From Nageia nagi (taxonomy: Eukaryota > Pinophyta): a DNA stretch of 64,000 nucleotides. Positions within the stretch are counted from its first letter, which is position 1. Each line of letters opens with the position of its first letter. The position numbers and the translations under genes were made by a program. The notes beneath the pieces were generated by a model. The model was not told where the DNA came from. It made no database searches and was given only the letters and a program-made list of their open reading frames with translations. The stretch is from NCBI GenBank assembly GCA_050084985.1, contig JBITNC010000002.1:27094001-27158000 (forward strand), read 5' to 3'. Of this stretch, positions 25,606-36,659 are shown one piece after another.

Positions 25606-26199
25606 CTTGGTGTGGAAGCTCTTCTTCTTGGTGTGAAAGTTACATCTTGGCGATCCTTCTTCATTCCTCATCTTACATCCCATTAGTGAGGTAAAATTCC
25701 AAGAGAAGGTATAAATTTCCTTTGGTTATCTTATAAATTATATTCATGTTGATACTAACATTATTTTATGATTATGTTAGTTCAATTGCCTCAATAACAT
25801 AATATATTATTGCTTATTTTATTCTACTAACAATCTTTTATGTTAAGTTATTGAGCAATAATACATTATGCACAATTTGCAATTTGTACACTAATATTTT
25901 GTCTTGATTAGTTGCAATATTGCTATTTTTTTTCTTTTTTTACATACCTCTTATTCTTTTGGTATTAAGAGGTCTATATATGTAAAAAAGGGGGAAAACA
26001 TTTGTTAGAGGCAATAGTTTAAAATTTAAAGCAAATATGGAGAGATTATTGTTGAACAAATAAAAAGAAGAAGAAGGTATCTACCTTCACTTTATTTGCA
26101 ATTTTTTTTTCAATTTTACAATAGCATTAAATTGAAAAACATACAAAATAAAATAATACAGTTTACAAAATAAAATTAAAATTTCGTTTGACAAAATGC

Positions 26200-26830
26200 C
26201 AAGATGCAAAGCTTGCAGGATATGTCCAAATCGGATATGTTGAGAAGGCACGAGAATTGTTTGTCACGATGCGTGGTCAGAGGGCCTGCACAAACCCTTC
26301 GTGATCCCGTCAGCCTCCTCCTCTCCTCTGCAGCGGGAAGTCTCACGTGCAGACCACACTCCCCCCGCAACCTCCTCACCGGCGGCCTCCAGACAGCGTT
26401 CCATGGACTGCAATGATCACAGGAGCTGCATAAAACGGATACATTCAAATTGTTTGCCAAGACCCGATGCAGACATTGTTTCATGGATTGGAATGATCAC
26501 CGGTGGCCTCCAGTTCCCAGCTTGCTCGTGCGCGCCGGCTCCCTCTCCGCTGCTGCTGCGCCTGCTCCCCTCCCTCTTGTTGGCTCTCTGCTCTCCTCCC
26601 CTCTCACGCGCTGCTCGCACAAGCCTCTTGATCACAGGATATACATCAGACGGATATCCACCCTCTCCCGGCCGCCCTGCTCGCGACTTGGCTGGTCAAA
26701 CACCCGCCTGGCCACCCCACGCGGCCTCCGCCCGCCACTACTCACGCGCCCTCCACCTCCGCCTTACGCGGCTTCCTTGCCGCCTTGGTCTCTCCTGCCA
26801 CCTTATTGCAAGTCTTCTTAGTCACCTTAA
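26200..26830 (+). pseudogene. PPR-gene fragment captured in Copia D leader
   Basis: In the element's sense the frame at 26203 reads AGYVQIGYVEKARELFVTM, a canonical pentatricopeptide-repeat helix pair. Two further pieces, SVPWTAMITG (26394) and DADIVSWIGMITG (26465), look like successive PPR VSWTAMIxGY motifs. Between and after them is GC-rich Pro, Ser and Arg coding-like sequence without a continuous frame. C carries a related fragment at the matching place. The sequence is much richer in GC than the rest of the element, which fits capture from a host gene. It is not a working PPR gene. Confidence 0.6.
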
Positions 26831-27861
26831 ATGCCTTATTTTTTGTTGACCACCTACATATTTGCAGTTCCACAAAGCAACGTATCTTTTGGTGGCAGAC
26901 CAAGGGGGGTTCATATTTTTTTTCCACCTACTAAGCATTTAATGCTTATTGACTTAGGCATTTTTTTAGTTCATAAGGTAGACAAAGCCTTCCAAAGCAT
27001 TTAAAATAGGGGTATGGGTCTCCTATTCCACCTTGCAAGTTCTCTAAAAATCCACTACTCCCCTTACATGCACTTAGGAGTACTTAAAATAATTTCTTAT
27101 TTTCTCCTCAAAATTAAATGCTTAATTAAAAGGTGCACATGCATAGTAATTTAGTCTAAAGTATGCTATTTTTTTTAAGTAAAAAAAAAGGGGGGGAATT
27201 TTTTTACTTAAAATGCATCATTTATAAGCCAAGTCTTAGCATACAAGTTGGTTCTCTAGAGATAACCCTTTGAGTAAAAAGGGGGCCTTGGTATAATTTT
27301 TTTTTACTTACATTTTATCTAGATGTTGCATATGATGCATGTATCGTATTTGAAGACTAAAACATGCTTAGGACTTAAATTTTTAATGCATGATGCATGC
27401 TTACTTAAATTTTAAGTCATGATAGAATGCATGTTATAAGTTTGCTTAGGACTTAAATTTTTAATGCATGATGCATGCTTACTTAAATTTTTAAGTCATG
27501 ATACAATGCATGTTATGAATTAAATACTAAGTAGGACTTAGTTCTTTGTTTAATTCATTAAGTGCTTGAATAAAGTGAGAAAAATATGAACAATGTAAAA
27601 GTCCTTTAGGGGTTAGAACAAAACCCATTGGACTCAATTTTTTGGCCTTTTTAAGGTTTCAAGTTTCGTGTGGATGGAGTATTTTTTACCTTACTTTATA
27701 TTTTTTGCACATTTGCTTATACTTGCAATACGCAAAAATGTGAAAAGTAACCCTAAAATGAATACATCCGCACGTATTTTCCACAACATGACTTGTTTGG
27801 GGAGCCATGAGGTGAGGACAGGGCAGACTGGAGCCCTTTTAGTCCGAAGAACCGAGTGGTG

Positions 27862-28319
27862 GTAAGTCCGTCTTAATTGCCCCTAAGACCTCTGTTGGAT
27901 TGGACATAACTCTATTAGGTGGACAGGCATGTGTGTAGTGATACCACATGTCCGCACGTCCATTCAGGGATTATCCTGATAACCTAGGAGGAAAACTGAA
28001 ACCCTTAATCAAGATAATTAAAATGGCCGGTCCAAGATACGTCGGATCCTTGGAAAATAGTAAGTACTTCTCCTTGTGAGAGTATATCACTGACCAAGGT
28101 GAACTGGTTGAGGACTGGTAGTACCTGGGCTCCACCTTGCGGGCATCCAGGTGAAGGCTTAATTCTATACAAGAAAACAACCCCAACTTTATCCTTCTAT
28201 GGATCGTGGTTAATGAGTTTACACATGTGGGACATGTTTGCTTATTAAATGTTTTATATGTATAGATGGAAAAATTGTAAAAGTTTACATTCTTATTGCA
28301 TATTTATTTGTTTTTGTAG
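27862..28319 (+). other. Probable leader intron of Copia D
   Basis: A donor GTAAGTCCG at 27862 and an acceptor TTTGTTTTTGTAG ending at 28319, three bases before the gag ATG. C has the same donor and a different but functional-looking acceptor (TTTTTGTACAG) at the same place, giving 458 bp in D and 449 bp in C. This is inference from consensus and conservation only. Confidence 0.45.
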
Positions 28320-28321
28320 CA

Positions 28322-29430
28322 ATGGTTGAAACCTTCGTTCCCAAGCACATACTCGATGGTTCCAACTTTGGAATATGGGAACCACGTATGAAAGCCGAGT
28401 TACAAGCAAGAAAACTGTGGCAGACAGTTAGTGAAGATGCGGTTGCTCCTACCGATGAGAAGGCTCTTGAAGTATACAACTCAAAGAATGAGTTAGCAAC
28501 TTCTATGATATACCGTGCAGTTTCAGATGATGTCCTTCTCATGATTTTTTCATCAACTTCAGCAAAGGAAGCTTGGGATAGGTTAAAGAAAATCTACCTT
28601 GGGTCCAAATTTTCAAGGAGGTTTACCATTCTACAAAAGTTGTTGCAGTATCGACAAAGTGAAGATGAAAGTGCCTCCATCTACTTAAACAAAATCATTG
28701 ATCTCAGGACACAACTGGTTGGTTGTGGATGCAACTGGATCAATGATGAGTTCATGGTCTTCATCATTCTACAAAGCCTTACTACAAAGTTCAGCAACTT
28801 TGTCACAGTTATGGAAACAAGGCTCGATGATGAAGAAGATGTCATCTCACTTGATAACCTTTCAAGACTTCTTCTAAAGCATGAGGAAACTTTGAACAAG
28901 AAAATGTTGAACCTTTCTCCAAAGGACCATAGCATTGCTCTAGGAGCAACCAAAACTCCTTTCAAGAAAAAGTTCAAACATTACAAATTCAAAGACAACA
29001 AGTCCTCATCTACCTTCAGGAAGTATGACAAAAAGGGCAACAACAACAACAATCATGGCAACTACAGGCACAGGAATGATAAAGTAGGATCAAGCAATCC
29101 AACACCTCAAGAAAAGTTTGATGGGAATTGTAACTTTTGTGGCATCTTTGGGCACAAAGAGTATGATTGTCGCAAAAAGAAATTTGCTCAAAAAGGAAAG
29201 GGAAATGCAAATGTGAGAAATTTCAATAATAAAAAGAAGAACAAGCATGCTGCTTCTGTTGCCTACTACTCAATGACTCAAACTATTTCAAATGATTGGA
29301 TTATTGATTCAGGATGCACTAATCACATGTGTTATGAAAAGGATAAGTTTGAAAATTTTCATAAGTACAACAAGGATACAGTTGTGATAGGTGATAATAC
29401 AGTCCTTGATGTTCAAGGAATAGGAATGTA
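28322..29430 (+). pseudogene. Copia D gag and protease
   Basis: The ATG at 28322 opens a Copia gag (UBN2-like fold): FVPKHILDGSNFGIWEPRMK, then SSTSAKEAWDRLKKIY and RFTILQKLLQYRQ. The zinc knuckle CNFCGIFGHKEYDC is intact at about 29130. The aspartic protease motif WIIDSGCTNHMC lies at 29298-29333. The frame ends at 29430 because of a single missing G near 29423 relative to C. Gag packages the RNA and the protease matures the polyprotein. Confidence 0.88.
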
Positions 29431-30434
29431 AAGATTCATGGAAAGGCGCTTGATAATGTCTTTTATGTGCCTAAGCTAAGGATGAATCTTATCTCTGTAA
29501 TTCAGATTACAAGGACAGGATGCTCGTTTGAGTTTACCTCACACTCTTGGTGTGTTAAGAAAGGACTTGCCACTTTGATGAAAGGATCAGTAAAGAATGA
29601 CCTTTCTATTGTGGATCAAGTACCTTCAAAGATTTGTCTTGCTACAAATGTGTGTTCAAAAGGTAATCTTTGGCATCAACGATTAGGGCATCTTAACCAC
29701 AAGAGTATTCAAGATATGAAAAATCAAGAACTTGTGAAAGGTTTACCTAATATTTCACCCACAGTTGGTCTTTGTGAAAGGTGCATTCTTGGAAAGATGA
29801 ATAGGCAAAAGTTTGAAAAGGATAAGGCAACTCGGGCTACTCGTCCTCTTCAGCATGTGCATTTAGATTTGATGGGTCCATTTCAGACTAAGTCTCTAGG
29901 GGGAGCTTCTTATGTTCTGACCTTCATTGATGACTTCAGTAGGATGACATTTGGTTATCTACTTGAGCACAAGGATCAAACTTTTGACAGGTTTCAAGAC
30001 TTCAAGGCACTTGTTGAAAATCAAACTGATTTTAAGATCAAAATGCTGAGATCTGACAATGGGGGTGAATATAATAGCAATGAGTTTAACGACTTTTGTG
30101 TTAAACACGGGATTAAGCGACAATTCACAATCCCTTACACCCCTCAGCAAAATGGAGTTGCTGAAAGGAAGAATCGCACGATTATGGAAATGGCAAGATG
30201 CATGTTGGGTAACCTTCCTAGTTTGTTATGGGGCGAAGCTGTTCACACTGCTATTCACACCCTAAATAGGTGTCCTACTAAGGCAGTTGAAGGTAAAACT
30301 CCATATGAAGCATGGACAGGAAAGAAACCTAACCTCTCACACTTCAGAATCTTCGGTTGTGATGCATTTGCCTTCATTACCTCAGAGAAAAGAAAGAAGC
30401 TCGATAAACGATCAGAAAAATGCATCTTTGTGGG
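29431..30434 (+). pseudogene. Copia D integrase
   Basis: The pre-integrase HHCC domain has LWHQRLGHLNHKSIQDM and CERCILGKMNRQKF (29670-29820). The catalytic DDE residues are present: VHLDLMGPF and FIDDFSR (29860-29940), LRSDNGGEY (30045-30075) and NGVAERKNR (30150-30180). A second single-G loss near 30432 ends the frame. Integrase would join cDNA to the host chromosome. Confidence 0.88.
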
Positions 30435-32245
30435 TATGATAATCAGCATAGAGGTTACAGGCTCTACTCTTCATCCCAGAAAATAGTCTTTGTTTCTAGG
30501 GATGTTAAGTTCAATGAACTTTCTGAGGATACGACCTCTCATGCTGAAGTGTCTGATACAGATGATTCTTCGCCTGCACCTAACTGGTTGGATGAGCATG
30601 TAGAGAAGTCACCACAAGAGCAAAATTCTCCAGCTCAGAGAATTACAAGAAGTATGACCTTGAATAAATCCTTATTTGCCAAAATTGATAATATGCATGA
30701 GCCATCAACCTTCAAAGAAGCTTCCAAGCAAGAGTTTGGATGGAAGCTATGAAAGTTGAGTATGAGGCTCTCATGAAAAATGAAACTTGGGATTTGGTTC
30801 CTTATCCCAATGAGAAAAATGTGATTGGCAATAAATGGATATACAAGGTCAAGTACAATTCTGCTGGAAAAATTGAAAAATACAAGGCAAGGTTAGTAGC
30901 CAAAGGATTCGCTCAGAAATATGGTATTGATTATGAGGAAACCTTTGCTCCTGTAGCCAAGATGCCTACTGTCAGAATAATTCTTGCTCTTTCTGCAGCT
31001 CAAGGATGGAAAGTTTTTCAACTTGATGTCAAAAGTGCATTTCTCAATGGTGACTTAGATGTTGAAATCTACATGAATCAACCAGAAGGATTTATTCCAG
31101 AAGGAAAAGAGTCTCTTGTGTGTAAACTAAAGAAGTCTTTGTATGGACTTAAGCAAGCACCTAGAGCATGGTACAAGAAAATTTCAGGATTCTTTGCAGA
31201 TATTGGTTTTTCCAAGTGCTTCTCAGATTCAGATCTATATGTACTCAATCAAGGAAAAGACGTGGTCATAATTCTCCTTTATGTGGATGATCTTCTCATC
31301 ACTGGTAATAATATTGAAATCATCCAAGAGTGCATCTCCAAACTCAAGGCAACATTTGAAATGACTGATCTAGTCTATTGCATTACTATCTTGGGATGCA
31401 AGTATAACCAACATAAAGATTGTACTTATCTTAGTCAATCTAAGTATATATCAGACATCTTGCAAAAGTTTGGAATGGAAGAGTGTAAATATGCTGCAAT
31501 ACCTGTTTCTCCTGGAATCGTTGTATCACTGAGCTCAGATTCTCAGTTGGCTGATGCTACAGCTTATAGACAATTGATTGGTAGTCTTCTGTATCTGACT
31601 ATCTCTCGTCCTAATATTGCCTTTGCAGTGAATCTAATGGCACGATTCATGCAAAAACCATATGTTGAACACCTCAATGCTGTTAAGCAAATCTTGAGGT
31701 ATGTCGCAGGGACAAAGGATCTTGCTCTTAAGTATTCCAAAGTGCCCTCGATTGTTCTCTCAGGGTTCTCAGATTCTGATTATGGGGGAGATAGAGATGA
31801 TAGAACATCAACCTCTGCATATGTGTTTAGCATTGGTTCAGGTGCTATCTCTTGGGCTTCCAAGAAGCAACCTACTGTGACTCTTTCTACCACCGAAGCC
31901 GAATATCGAGCCATGTCTGTTGCCGCCCAAGAAGCTATTTGGCTAAGACATCTTCTGAACGAAATTGGGTATACACAAAATGGCCCATCTCTTATTTCGT
32001 CAGACAATCAATCGGCTATCTCTTTGGCTAAGAATCCTGTGTTCCATCAGCGAACCAAACATGTAGAAATCCAAGCTCATTTTATCAGGGAGAAGGTTCT
32101 AGATGACATCATACACTTGCAGTATTGTCCATCTACTGAAAACTCCGCTGATTTGTTCACCAAGCCCCTTCCTGAAGCTCAGTTCTGCAAGCTTAGGGAT
32201 TCTCTCGGGTTGGTGAAGTTGCCCTCAAGGGGGAGTGAAGTTTAA
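30435..32245 (+). pseudogene. Copia D reverse transcriptase and RNase H
   Basis: The segment from 30435 (YDNQHRGYRLYSSSQK) runs to a third frameshift near 30733. From there the reverse transcriptase is readable to the stop at 32245. It has VFQLDVKSAFLNGDL, an intact YVDDLLITG (31279-31305) and the RNase H region SDSDYGGDRDDR and LSTTEAEYRAM. Between about 31372 and 31405 a compensated pair of indels changes twelve residues, destroying the conserved LHYYLGM block. The end overlaps a purine tract (32227-32237). Confidence 0.88.
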
Positions 32246-33067
32246 ACTTTTGTTAGTGATGACAACTTCACCTCTAAGAGGCCTTTTTTGATTGTACATT
32301 CTAGACCTCCGTGGTAAGTTTGCTCTGCGTGACAAACTTGTTGTACAATTGTTGTTATAGAGTGTTGATTATTTTATACCTTAGTGGTGAGTTTGCTCTG
32401 CGTGACAAACTTGTTGTACATTTTATACCTCCGTGGTGAGTTTGCTCTGCGTGAGAAACTTATTGTACAAATTTTGAGCATGTAATTTAATATACCTCCG
32501 TGGTAAGTTCGCTCTGCGTGACGAACTTGTTGTACATTCTATACCTCCGTGGTGAGTTTGCTCTGCGTGAGAAACTCGTTGTACAATTTTATGCTCTATT
32601 TTAAAATCGACACATGTCTATATACAACAGGTGACTATGAGTGATGGCTTGGCATCTCCGTGATGGCTTATAGTGCACCATTGATCAGTTATTTATAAGA
32701 TGGCATTATTTGATTCTCTTATTTGAATATATGATGCATCTAACTGATTTTGTTCATGAGTTGCTTGTAGCATGCAGGATCTTCTTTAGAAATGCAGGTT
32801 ACTCACCTTGTGAAAGCAAGCTCATGGAGACTCACATGTCAGCTTAAAGTTGATCGACTACTATGTACAGTGAAACCAGTTGTGGTTAATGATTGTATTG
32901 TAAACCATTTTTATCAAATGGTAATGTAGTGAGTCTCATACTAGTTCTCAAAAAAAAAGATTCTCAAAAATATGTAAAAGTTCTCATCTCCACTTGTATC
33001 TCTATGGAGGAGAACTCTCTCTTACTCTCTCTCTTCTCTCTTCTACGCTCTATCCCAATATTGCATT
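32246..33067 (+). other. Copia D 3' untranslated region
   Basis: An 820-bp non-coding region between the pol stop and the polypurine tract AAGGGGAG (33068-33075). It contains the five-unit hairpin array and about 470 bp also conserved in C. Plant Copia elements usually place the tract directly after pol, so this region is unusually long. Confidence 0.75.
32305..32585 (+). repeat. Copia D hairpin array, five units
   Basis: Five hairpins at 32316-32339, 32389-32412, 32438-32461, 32505-32528 and 32554-32577. All share the ten-base loop CTCTGCGTGA. Stems are AAGTTTG/CAAACTT, GAGTTTG/CAAACTT (one G-U), GAGTTT/AAACTT (one G-U), AAGTTCG/CGAACTT and GAGTTT/AAACTC. CCTCCGTGGT precedes and TTGTAC follows most units. 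Confidence 0.85.
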
Positions 33068-33075
33068 AAGGGGAG

Positions 33076-33575
33076 TGTTAGAATTTGTAATGAAATATTG
33101 TGAATATCTAAACTCCTTGTAAATTCAATTAATCACTGAAAGGTATGTAGATACCTTAAGTGATTAATAGAATTCTTTAATATGTAGACTTTGACTTTAC
33201 CAAAGGAGTTAGTTGGTAGGTTGAAGTTTGGTGGTACATTTAATGTAACCCTAACCTTACCCTTGGGTTAAAGGAAGGTTAGGGAGGTGCTCTCAACCTA
33301 TAAATAGAGGGCCTCTCCTCATGTAAATATATCTAAGTTTTGAGTAAGATTACTCTACTTGGTTGTGTAGGAGAGAGAGCTAGAGAATAGTTGTAAGAGA
33401 GACATAGATTTGAGAATAAGAGAACTAGTTGTGGATGTACTCCCAAGGAGGGAGGAACTACATTATATTGGTGTCATATTGTGTGAATGATGTTCTTAGA
33501 ATTATAGATGTGTTATCTTGAGTTTCCTAGTCTAAGGTCCTAGAGGATTTGTTTAGATCTAGTTCAAATCCTTCA
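33076..33575 (+). repeat. Copia D 3' LTR
   Basis: 500 bp, same ends as the 5' LTR, preceded by AAGGGGAG. It is followed by the target duplication ACTTC at 33576-33580, after which the sequence of C resumes. Confidence 0.92.
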
Positions 33576-33580
33576 ACTTC

Positions 33581-35370
33581 CCTACATGATCATCCAACCA
33601 GTTAGGTGCAGGCATAGAATCTTCTGAATCAGACACCTCAGCATGAGAAGTCGTATCCTCAGGAAGTTCATTGAACTTGACATCCCTAGAAACAAAGAAA
33701 CAAAGACTGTTTTATGGGATGAGGAGTAGAGCCTGTAACCTCTATGCTGATTATCATACCCCACAAAGATGCATTTTTCTGATCTTTTGTCTAGCTTCTT
33801 TCTTTTCTCTGAGGTAATGAAGGCAAATGCATCACATCCAAAGACCCTGAAGTGTGAGATGTTAGGTTTCTTTCCTGTCCATGCTTCATACGGAGTTTTT
33901 CCTTCAACTGCTTTAGTAGGACACCTATTTAGGGTGTGAATAGCAGTGTGAACAACTTCTCCCCATAAGAAACTAGGAAGGTTACCCAACATGCATCTTG
34001 CCATTTCCATAATGGTGCGATTCTTTCTTTCAGCAACTCCATTTTGCTGAGGGGTGTATGGGATTGTGAATTGTCGCTTGATCCCATGTTTAACACAATA
34101 GTCGTTAAAGTCATTGCTATTATATTCACCCCCATTGTCAGATCTCAACATTTTGATCTTAAAATCAGTTTGATTTTCAACAAGTGCCTTGAAGTCTTTA
34201 AATCGATCAAAAGTTTGATCCTTGTGCTCAAGTAGATAACCAAATGTCATCCTACTGAAGTCATCAATGAAGGTCAGAACATAAGAAGCTCCCCCTAGAG
34301 ACTTAGTCTGAAATGGACCCATCAAATCTAAATGCACAAGCTGAAGAGGACGAGTAGCCCGAGTTGCCTTATCCTTTTCAAACTTTTGCCTATTCATCTT
34401 TCCAAGAATGCACCTTTCACAAAGACCAACTGTGGGTGAAATATTAGGTAAACCTTTCACAAGTTCTTGATTTTTCATATCTTGAATACTCTTGTGGTTA
34501 AGGTGCCCTAATCGTTGATGCCAAAGATTACCTTTTGAACACACATTTGTAGCAAGACAAATCTTTGAAGGTACTTGATCCACAATAGAAAGGTCATTCT
34601 TTACTGATCCTTTCATCAAAGTGGCAAGTCCTTTCTTAACACACCAAGAGTGTGAGGTAAACTCAAACGAGCATCCTGTCCTTGTAATCTGAATTACAGA
34701 GATAAGATTCATCCTTAGCTTAGGCACATAAAAGACATTATCAAGCGCCTTTCCATGAATCTTTACATTCCCTATTCCTTGAACATCAAGGACTGTATTA
34801 TCACCTATCACAACTGTATCCTTGTTGTACTTATGAAAATTTTCAAACTTATCCTTTTCATAACACATGTGATTAGTGCATCCTGAATCAATAATCCAAT
34901 CATTTGAAATAGTTTGAGTCATTGAGTAGTAGGCAACAGAAGCAGCATGCTTGTTTTTCTTTTTATTATTAAAATTTCTCACATTTGCATTTCCCTTTCC
35001 TTTTTGAGCAAATTTCTTTTTGCGACAATCATACTCTTTGTGCCGAAAGATTCCACAGAAGTTACAATTCCCATCAAACTTTTCCTGCGGTGTTGGTTTG
35101 CTTGATCCAGCTTTGTCATTCCTTTGCTTGAAGTTGCTGTGCTTCCTGATGGTAGATGAGGATTTGTTGTCTTTGAATTTATAATGTTTGAACGTCTTCT
35201 TGAAAGGAGTTTTGGTTGCTCCTAGAGCAATGCTATGATCCTTTGGAGAAATGTTCAACATTTTCTTGTTCAAAGTTTCCTCATGCTTCAGAAGGAGTCT
35301 AGAAAGATTGTCAAGGGAGATAACATCTTCTTCATCATCGAGCCTAGTCTCCATAATTGTGACAAAGTTA
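33581..35370 (-). pseudogene. Copia C gag C-terminus, protease and integrase
   Basis: Minus strand. It continues gag after element E: NFVTIMETRLDDEEDVISLD, a zinc knuckle CNFCGIFRHKEYDC (GH changed to RH), the protease WIIDSGCTNHMC, the pre-integrase LWHQRLGHLNHKSIQDM and the integrase with IDDFSR, RSDNGGEY and NGVAERKNR. The frame is open from E to about 33700. There an 8-bp duplication of TTTGTTTC shifts it relative to D. Copia D interrupts it at 33580. Confidence 0.85.
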
Positions 35371-35375
35371 CTGAA

Positions 35376-35695
35376 TGTTATGAACAAAGTTCCCAAAATA
35401 GCATAAAATCACCAAAGAGAGAGCTCAACGCATTGAATAAGAGATAAAATCTGTAATAAGCCACTTCGAGGGGGCAACCTCCTTTGTAATAAGCCACTTC
35501 GAGGGGGCAACCTCCTTTACATCACATCAATTACACAACAATCGACCTCTTCAAATGATAATACCTCCTTAGTATATATAGGAGTCCAAGGGTTGCCACT
35601 ACAATGAAAGGACACTAGCCGACATACAATAATAATGTAAGGAAATAATAATAACCATAGCCGACCTAACAATAATAATGTATAGGGACCTAACA
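35376..35695 (-). repeat. Element E 3' LTR
   Basis: On the minus strand it starts TGTTAGGTCCC and ends GTTCATAACA. A TATATATA box is at about 35573-35580. A perfect 33-bp direct repeat (35454-35486 and 35487-35519, core CCACTTCGAGGGGGCAACC) lies downstream of the TATA box, in the probable transcribed part. The polypurine tract GGAGAGGGGCA precedes it at 35696-35706. Confidence 0.9.
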
Positions 35696-35724
35696 TGCCC
35701 CTCTCCTTCAAAAAAATGTTGTCC

Positions 35725-36651
35725 TCAACATTTTAGTAGTTCTGGATGCTTCTGTAGAAATTTCTCATCTTCCCATGTGGAATATTCAGCCATTGCCATA
35801 TTTTTACTTTCAACCTTCCTTGCCATCCTAAAAGCCATCTCTAAGGATGTTGGTTCAAATAGATGCACCTCATGTTGAATTTTATCCTTTAAGATTCCCA
35901 TAAAGAGATCCAAAAATCTATCATCTGGTATATCCTTCACTCTAAGACTCAACTTTTGAAATTGTTGAATGTGCTCCATCACTGAACCTTCTTGCCTTAG
36001 ATTTATCAATTGAGTAAAGAAGGAATTATTCTTAACATCCTCATGGTAGGCTATCAGTTCCTCTGTAAAAATGGACCAAGATATAATAGAACCCTTTTTA
36101 CGTTCACAAAGCCATTGGTACCATACAACCTGCTCAGGCTCTAGATACAAGGATGCAATAGTTACTTTTTGTGATGTTGGTACTTGGTGTAGATCAAAAA
36201 AGTGCTCCATTTGAAATATCCAAGTGATGGGGTCCCTTCCATCAAACTTCCTCATGTCGATCTTGGGGATTTGGATTCCCCTTGAGAACCATGCTTGATT
36301 ACTTCCATCAGTAGAAGCATATCCTCCTGAATTAGGCTTATTAATGAAGGGTTTATCTCCTTGAATAATATCATTATTTACCTGATAACCCTGGGCCATA
36401 TCAACATCTTTAGGAATATTTACCTCTGGGTTTTGTATGAGTTGAAAAATCTTTTCCATATATTGATCCATTTTAGTTGCCAACTCTTTTGTCAAATCCC
36501 TTTTTAATTCCTCCATATCACCCTTTTTTACACACTCTTTAACCAATTCTTCCACTTGGGATATTCGAAAGAATATGTCTTCACTTTTTGCCGTAGTCAT
36601 GGATGAACCCTCTAGAGGTCTAGTTGGTGTAGCAATTTTTTTCGGTGGCAT
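35725..36651 (-). CDS. Element E gag protein, 308 aa, intact
   Basis: An uninterrupted frame from an ATG at 36651. Residues 1-60 are basic and then helical (ISQVEELVKECVKKGDMEEL), probably coiled coil. The retrotransposon gag domain (PF03732-like, about residues 130-250) has KFDGRDPITWIFQMEHFF, LYLEPEQVVWYQWL, INLRQEGSVMEHIQQFQKL and DRFLDLFMGILKD. There is no zinc knuckle and no downstream pol; the stop comes about 20 bp before the polypurine tract. It is a capsid-type protein of Gypsy ancestry that should form particles and package RNA. An intact frame beside identical LTRs suggests it was recently functional. Confidence 0.9.
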   Translation of the reverse strand: MPPKKIATPTRPLEGSSMTTAKSEDIFFRISQVEELVKECVKKGDMEELKRDLTKELATKMDQYMEKIFQLIQNPEVNIPKDVDMAQGYQVNNDIIQGDKPFINKPNSGGYASTDGSNQAWFSRGIQIPKIDMRKFDGRDPITWIFQMEHFFDLHQVPTSQKVTIASLYLEPEQVVWYQWLCERKKGSIISWSIFTEELIAYHEDVKNNSFFTQLINLRQEGSVMEHIQQFQKLSLRVKDIPDDRFLDLFMGILKDKIQHEVHLFEPTSLEMAFRMARKVESKNMAMAEYSTWEDEKFLQKHPELLKC

Positions 36652-36659
36652 TTTGACTA

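Larger units (their letters stand above)
25606..28321 (+). other. Copia D 5' leader, 2.7 kb
   Basis: A long untranslated leader between primer site and gag. It holds a GC-rich captured segment (26200-26830), an 80-bp tandem duplication sharing GCTTAGGACTTAAATTTTTA (27368-27525), and a probable intron (27862-28319). AT-rich sequence fills the rest. Confidence 0.7.
25094..33575 (+). mobile_element. Copia element D, plus strand, young insertion in C
   Basis: An 8,482-bp Copia retrotransposon inserted in the pol gene of C, in the opposite orientation. The target duplication ACTTC lies at 25089-25093 and 33576-33580. LTRs are 498 and 500 bp and differ by two substitutions and one dinucleotide indel in my reading. 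Gag, protease, integrase, reverse transcriptase and RNase H are all present but split by single-base frameshifts. Its LTR, leader, coding and 3' UTR all resemble C, so a member of the family inserted into a relative. Confidence 0.93.

Noticed and set aside
26301-26849. 182-codon Pro/Ser/Arg-rich frame in the Copia D leader
   Set aside because: It overlaps the GC-rich captured PPR fragment in several frames; the composition follows from GC content, and stops are rare there on both strands.
33582-35396. 604-codon frame as one natural protein
   Set aside because: Its first residues come from the LTR of element E and its last from a shifted frame; the true gene is the interrupted gag-pol of C.
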